From Mimachlamys varia (Eukaryota > Mollusca > Bivalvia > Pectinida > Pectinidae), in assembly GCA_947623455.1 (NCBI GenBank), contig OX392529.1, forward strand, positions 52,843,186 to 52,907,185: DNA of 64,000 nucleotides. Direction: 5' to 3'. The translations under genes were made by a program, and so were the position numbers. Below are positions 58,128 through 64,000 of this stretch, in pieces. The notes under the pieces are model-generated. The model was not told where the DNA came from, searched no databases, and saw nothing but the letters and a program-made list of their open reading frames with translations. Positions within the stretch are counted from its first letter, which is position 1; each line of letters opens with the position of its first letter.

Positions 58128-58177
58128 TCTCCTCTCCCCCCCCCCCCCCCTCCCCCCGTCCGCCCCCCACACCCCAA
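58128..58177. repeat. Poly-C/pyrimidine tract
   Basis: CTCTCC is followed by about 16 C, TCCCCCC, GTCCGCCCCCCACACCCC. It is i-motif/quadruplex-prone and likely length-variable or error-prone in assembly. A smaller C-run lies at 59131-59140. Confidence 0.85.
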
Positions 58178-59513
58178 GTCTGTCTATGTTATTCCCAGTT
58201 CATATATATAGTAGCCATTCCCGCAGATAACTATCTAAAGCTGTTGATGGGACCAACATTCCAAGTTTCGGAGTACATATTTAATCGGCACCAAATTGCA
58301 TCTTAAACGTCCAGCAAACACGTACTTACCATTATCTCCCACGCCCTATAAATACATTGTCTACCGCTATAATTGGTTTCTGTGTAAACTCGTTATTTTA
58401 TGATAAAACCTCATAAACTAGCACACCTCTGAAACACTAAAATAAATTGTTTCTTTTTTAACAACCAAGATGAAATTACTATTTATGCATTAATACAAAA
58501 CCTCCAGCCCTTCATCTGACCGTTCCAAATACTTATAGGAAAGTATCCCCCGCATGGTCACATGGAAGAAAATATCTCGGGAAAGGGCGCAAACATTGTC
58601 AGAGTTCCCTACGACCCTAAAATCTTTTAAAACTTCTTTCATTTATGGCTAGGAACATGGTTTCATTCAAATGCCTGGCAATTTTGACAGGCCCCTTACA
58701 TCAACGAGAAAGTTTGACATCCAAGTTCCAACATATGACCTTCAAAATGTTTTACAGCTAAGGTTCCTTGTAGCCATGAAAAAAATTAACCTGAACAAGG
58801 TTCATTTTGTTACTGAAGACCTCTGGCAGGGTTCCTTATATCATTGAAGATGTTTTCATTACACCATTGAAGCCCTATCGCCAACTGTTATCAGTCACGG
58901 CAAGCAGGAATTTCGTTTGGAATTTTCTTTTGTCTCCGAATGAAGGCTGAAGAGTGAGCTGAGAATTCCAGCCCATTCTCCGTGCCTTGCAGAGAAACCA
59001 GCTTTATACGGAGTACATATGGTTTTGATTTAGATCTTAACTTTGCAGTAAACTTTGAAAACAATTATAGCTGAGTGACATGCAGACAAGACAGCCGCAA
59101 GCATGCTTTAGTAATATAGAATTCTACATCCCCCCCCCCCTCAACCCCTTCCTGTCCCCTCAGACCTCCCAGTCTTTCTAGATCTGTTGTGTCCCCAAAG
59201 ACCTCTAACAGTGAGTTTCATTGGATGAATATAGTTGAATACAAAACTGATTGAAGCATATATGCCAGAGTTTATGAGAAACTGGTAATTAAAGTTTCTT
59301 TTCGATATTCTAAAACTTTAGTATAGTACTAGACATATATGTACTTATATTATGATTCGAAATTGAAAAGAATAATTGCCGTCTCTTCTGTCATTGTGCC
59401 TTGTACATGTGGACCATGCTGTTCTAGAATGAAACCTTTCTCTAATTTTGCATAAATGACCTGTGTTGCGATATCACTGAGAGCTATTTAGTTTGTAGCT
59501 GAAATTGACTAGG
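58178..59513. other. Non-coding stretch
   Basis: No supported gene. A set of phrases resembling AGGTTCCTTGTAGCC, AGGTTCATTTTGTTAC and AGGGTTCCTTATATCA near 58761-58845 hints at a very old repeat of about 45-50 bp. Confidence 0.35.
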
Positions 59514-59645
59514 TCAATCATCAGCGACCAGGTAAGCTCAGTGGTAGAGTGTTCGTCTAGAATTTGGAAGGTCCCGGGTTCCAACCCCGGCCAGAAATCC
59601 CGGTCTGGCCGGTATGGTTGCTATATATTCTCTTTCTCCTGTTAC
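59514..59645 (+). mobile_element. tRNA-derived SINE (same family as 36708)
   Basis: GTCAATCATCAGCGACCAGG, A box GTAAGCTCAGTGGTAGAGTG, TTCGTCTAGAATTTGGAAGG and B box GGGTTCCAACCCC. The T-arm (CCGGG, seven-base loop, CCCGG) is intact. CCGGTCTGGCC and TCTTTCTCCTGTTACA end the element. CGACCAG could pair with CTGGCCG 3' of the T-arm as an extended acceptor. The foldback copy 10 begins at the next base. Confidence 0.8.
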
Positions 59646-59735
59646 AAATTCATTTACCCCTAAACTTTCATTATGAACTATTCCAACCTTTGAATTGGAA
59701 GAGTTCAAATGTGTCTTCAGGGGTGAACGAGTTAA
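59646..59735 (-). mobile_element. Foldback element, copy 10, abutting a SINE
   Basis: Reverse-orientation copy: AAATTCATTTACCCCTAAAC, ACTATTCCAACCTTTGAATT, GGAAGAGTTCAAATGTGTCT, TCAGGGGTGAACGAGTTAA. It ends in TTAA. No unrelated base can be assigned between the SINE tail GTTAC and this element. Confidence 0.9.
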
Positions 59736-60197
59736 ACATTTTCCCAACACTACAGCTGGTGCAAATCTGATTGGCCGGGTTATGCGGTTCTGACCAACAA
59801 TGAAAAATACCTGATACTGAATAAATAACCATTAGATTCGCATTAGACCTATACCCTAGAATGTTTGTCCCTGATCAGCGTACACCAACAGGGGCCAACA
59901 ATGACTGCTTATATTAATATTAACAAATCAGATCATCAATTATGTAGACCACTTATCATCTCAGGCTTAAACAATTAATTAATTATCACATTTGCTTTTA
60001 AACACTACCAAGATGGAATGGGTCATTACTCAGTTGTCAGGTGTTAATTAATGGACCCTGTGTGGGGACTCTTGGATATCAGAGAGAGTCGTTAATGAAC
60101 CTGATTTTATCTCCCCACTGTCCAGCATAATTACATGATGGGGATCCCGATCAGATGAGTTTATATATGAATCAGTATATATTATCATAGCATGGAG

Positions 60198-60210
60198 TGA
60201 CCAGTGGTCA
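60198..60210. promoter_or_regulatory. Everted palindrome TGACCA-G-TGGTCA
   Basis: Perfect 13-mer. Further half-sites GGGTCAGTTTA and CTGGTCAGTATA follow within 65 bp. Confidence 0.4.
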
Positions 60211-60287
60211 GTGTACATGAGAGGTGCAGCCCTGTGGTGCAGTGTGAGAGGGTCAGTTTATATTAATCTGGTCAGTATATCATTAGC

Positions 60288-60321
60288 CGAGTCCTGGAGT
60301 GTTTCGAGTCCTGGAGTGTTT
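60288..60321. repeat. Perfect 17-bp tandem duplication
   Basis: CGAGTCCTGGAGTGTTT occurs twice without mismatch, indicating a recent event. Confidence 0.9.
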
Positions 60322-60894
60322 CGGCCAGTACAGAAACTCTTGAAATGATGTCTCAATCATCACCAGCCTCACTCTGACCAGCTGGTTCCGCTGGTCTCCG
60401 TGGAGACCCAGATCAAAGGAGAGGAAGTTTCCACCATAAGCCTGTCAAGGAGTGTAAACAAAAAGGAGAAACCCTGTCTCCACCATGTAATAAAACATGG
60501 GCAACTTCTAGATAACCACGATTACAGTTCACAGAACTTGTAATTATTGTCAACAACTCTACTATGAAAAATAGACTCCTTGTTCTAAAAGTACTTTATT
60601 ACTGTGGGAAATTCCCATATGGACATTTTTGTGATGGTGATATCTTATAGGGTCTGAAATAAATATTTATCATAAATGTTTTGGGGCGAAAAAAATCAAA
60701 TTTAGAATTAAGACATCTACACAGGTTGAATTTTTTTCAATGACTAAAATCATGATGATCTTAAAATTTCCAGAATTCATTTTTCTATCACATGCATTTT
60801 GTTGTAGTTTAACAGACAGTATAAGGTTTAGTCAAATCAGCAATACGAAGACACGATGCTTCAATATTGTCCAAATTACAAGATCCGTGGAGAT

Positions 60895-61114
60895 ATATAT
60901 AAGAATAATATTTGACAAAACATGAAACCTCCGAAATCTAATTCAGACTTAACGATAAACATAAAAAAGTTTATTTTTCCCCTGGTACAAGTGCACATTT
61001 TGTATATATATAAGAATAATATTTTACAAAACATGAAACCCCAGAAATCTAATTCAGACTAAACAATAAACATCAAAAAGTTTATTTTACCCCTGGTACA
61101 AGTGCACATTTTGT
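60895..61114. repeat. Tandem duplication, period 111 bp
   Basis: TATATATAAGAATAATATTT, ACAAAACATGAAACC, AAATCTAATTCAGACT, AAGTTTATTTT and CCCCTGGTACAAGTGCACAT are present in both units (starts about 60895 and 61006) with about 8% difference. Confidence 0.9.
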
Positions 61115-64000
61115 GACTTAAATAAAAGCATATATAGTGAGTTACGTCCCCTTTTGAGCCTCTCTGGTGTATTTTCTTCACTTTTAAAGGATCAATATTT
61201 CTGATTAATATGTCTCCCAAACCCAGAACAAAGGAGAAAGAACCTCTGCCTAGACTCTGTGTGGCACTAGCTAGGCAGAGATAGTAGAATCTTTCACCAA
61301 AGGGGGCTGACTGCAACAAACCACAGCCACAACAGCATGGTTAGCTTGCAATTGTAATCAAATCAGTTACTTCCATTTAGTTTTAAAGGAACACATTTGA
61401 AACAATTTTAGGTCAATTAATATTTGAATCTATAAAACATGCAAGATTGTTTCATACCTCACATGTGTAAATTTTAAACCACTACGACGAACAAAATAAT
61501 AACTAAATGCACACACATTTAAGTATATGACCTAATGAAGCTTGAAGTCAACACATGGCGGCTGTCTCCTTTACGGTTGTCATGGCTTCCAGATTTTGTC
61601 ATCTTTGGTTGTCATGGCATTCCTGATTTTAGTCTTAATCATCTTACAAGCATCAAAGGGAAAAGACAGCAAGCAAGTAAAATCATACTTAAAGGTACAA
61701 AACGGGGAAATCATTTCAGGATACAAAGCATGCCCTTTACATCATATTGATGGCAGCTAGCAGCCACATGATCTTTTCACCGTTTTATTTTACCAGTGCA
61801 TTATAGAGATGGCCTAAGGCAGAGATGCAATACAGAATCGATGTATATATATATGTAGTCATCAAGTTCAAAGCTATTCACCATAATGAAATAAACTAAA
61901 TAATCTTTAAAAGTCAGAATGAAATCCGCAGAGAATTAAAATTAAGGAACTTGAAAGTGGCACCGTTAACTTAGTTTGATATCAAGTAATTATGTACAGC
62001 AGTAGACTTCTATGATGCCCTGAATATATATATATATATATATAGCCTCTGATATATCAGCAAGTCTCAACCATAGAGAACTTCTCTTTTTAAGCACCAG
62101 ACTAACCATGATTGTGATATCAGATCTCGATCAGTGGTACGTTTGATCCCTAGTCGTATGGCTTCTGTAAATGATTGTCCCTGAGGAAATATCAAAAAAG
62201 TCTACATACAGCTGTGTTTTATGGTTCCTGTAACATGTGTTCTCCGCATGGCAGCTCTATCCCATGTATTCTACGAGGACACATAAATTGACTACATCTG
62301 TTTTCGGTTGTAATTTCAGTAGATCTGTATCGATGTCAATGACTGCACCTTATTCTCCATTTCTGAATGGTGTAAACGATAAAGTCTAGATAAGTTTTGA
62401 ATAACAACTTCTAATCTTATCAAATGATATGTATATCATATTTATAAGATGTTCCATCAGTTATTTAAATAAGAGCTAACTAAACATTGAAAAAAAATAA
62501 TCTGTATTTTCTTAATCGCCATCACCATGGCAACAAAATAATAAATTTGCAATGAGTAAACAGTACAGAGCATGCTCAGTGTGACAGGAAGTATGCCAAG
62601 TCCTTAACGTAGCTGAACTGCTAACAGAAAATGTCAAAAGGTCGTTTTAATAAAGAAGAACAAAATTCTAGTTATCTTCTGCTACAATTATTGACATAAA
62701 ACAAGATGGCTACATGAATATCTGTGATTCTATGCAGGAGGCCATAGCTCAGCTCTACCACTCATTTATTCTGCTACCTTCCCTCAAATTATGTAGCACA
62801 CGCTGTGACAAGCCAGGAAAAATCAATTCCTGAACCAATACTGGGTTAGGGGTGATCTCGGAAACCACATTTATCATACAACAGTTTAATACCAGGGTTC
62901 AACTGCCCCAAAACAGGTGTTAATACTCTGACAACAGCATAACATCTAGCCTTCATTCAATATTTGATGTTCAATAAAATCGGACCCAAACGTCGAAACA
63001 GGTGTCAATTATGATAAACTGCTAACGTTTGATAAAGTAGAAACAATCCACCATTTGAAAGGAGCCTACAGTAAAAACAGAAAGGTCTGTGTGAAGTGTA
63101 TGTTTTATATCAAGTTTAAAATCCTGAATATTTAATGTCAAAGAGCAAAATTGATTGTTTAACTACATGAAACTGGGTTTTTTCATTCATTAATATAAAT
63201 ATTGAGAAAAATATTTTAATAAATTGTCATGAATTTGACATTTAGGAATATTTCCTACGCAAATTATTTCAAATCTCTTTCAAATTCCTCAAAATCTTCA
63301 GATAAACACATTTTGCTCAGTGTAGGAAGGAGCTATATAACAAAATATCAAGCACTAACATGATACAGAGTTCAAGTAGAAGCTGATTCACAGAGAAGCT
63401 TGACAGAGATGGAGATGGCGAGTCTTCATAGCTGATGACTGGCGGGGAGCAGGTGATGCAGATGAATGAATCATGCCAAACGTTTTCCTCTAATAAAAAA
63501 GAATAGTTGAGATTCCAACAGACTAGAAATCGGTGTTTTGTTGTCCATCTCGTTACAGACCATCCATTCTTAGCAGCGATATCACTAACACCAAATTTTC
63601 TGTCTGACAGTTGACAGTGTAAACTGAATTTGGCATCAAAACATTTCTTTGGAAGACCTTTTTTTTATACTATTACGAAAGTTCGCAGGTTTCAGGCCTC
63701 GGAACACTTTTCGTATTGTAATTTAAGAACAGTACATCCTTGTTGAAGTTCTGTATATCTTAATCAATATTTTATTATAATTCTCTGTTCTTATTTTAAA
63801 AGTATGTATCCTGCACTTGATTCTATTCATAAGAAAGGCTTTGCTTAAAAAAAATTTCTTCAAAATGGAAATCAAGTCCCAAATCTAAATTTGAGAAATA
63901 TTTTAAGTTCGTGACTAAGAGGGAAGTTTACGTGATTTAGAGAGAGACAAACCCGTGAATGTCATGCCAAACACCATGTCCTATTCAATATTAATTTTCT
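61115..64000. other. Non-coding right end
   Basis: No supported gene. A (TA)n microsatellite of about 21 bp lies at 62024-62044 and a shorter one near 61844-61854. Two overlapping plus frames at 61535-61760 (one containing RLSWLPDFVIFGCHGIPDF) share a GGTTGTCATGGC repeat and are not called. Confidence 0.4.

Noticed and set aside
59524..59597. Functional tRNA gene.
   Set aside because: A and B boxes and the T-arm are good, but the acceptor and anticodon stems do not pair, and a related copy with the same flanks exists at 36708, so it is a SINE head.
62125..62160. B-box-like GTTTGATCCC as another tRNA-derived element.
   Set aside because: No A box at the right distance and no shared SINE core.

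Overview
This is an AT-rich metazoan nuclear window, probably from a marine mollusc and most likely a bivalve. That call rests on repeat content, not on a recognised gene. Several tRNA-derived SINEs share a 3' core of the kind common in mollusc genomes (a CTCCGGGTACTC-type block and a tail reading AAAACAAAATAAACC on the element strand). No rRNA, intact tRNA gene, CRISPR array, prokaryotic operon or retroviral gene was seen. No protein-coding gene could be identified by name. The longest open frames are mostly minisatellite artefacts, as expected of intergenic or intronic DNA.

Layout. 1-10 kb: sparse DNA with a 130-bp tandem duplication, two foldback elements, two clusters of the hexamer TGGTCA, and a 376-bp MITE with perfect 16-bp inverted ends (7414-7789). 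10-20 kb: two foldbacks, an AT-rich tandem repeat, a large 14-bp minisatellite (12405-13031) followed by a SINE, a minisatellite with 37-44-bp units (16.9 kb) and a 31-bp minisatellite (18286-18935). 20-30 kb: three SINEs, a small inverted-repeat element, a possible small secreted-peptide ORF, two foldbacks and two CTCF-like sites about 1 kb apart. 30-36 kb: nearly featureless. 36-46 kb: SINEs and tRNA-like tandem copies, everted TGACCA/TGGTCA palindromes, two of the better exon candidates (39.5 kb minus, 43.6 kb plus) and a C-rich tandem array. 46-56 kb: sparse, with a tRNA-like element, a homeodomain-type motif array, two small plus-strand coding candidates and two TCTG-rich minisatellites. 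56-64 kb: a 38-bp minisatellite, strong G and C runs, a SINE abutting a foldback, and a 111-bp tandem duplication.

Two family-level observations stand out. First, there are ten copies, evenly split between orientations, of a roughly 90-bp near-palindrome whose arms begin TTAACTCATTCACCCCTGAA. This looks like a TTAA-ended foldback MITE or a repeated structured hairpin. Second, there are five perfect copies of the 13-mer TGACCA-N-TGGTCA plus local clusters of its half-site, far above chance. Coding candidates are given at low confidence. They rest on open frames, purine bias at codon position 1 and splice-like borders, and need RNA-seq and homology searches.
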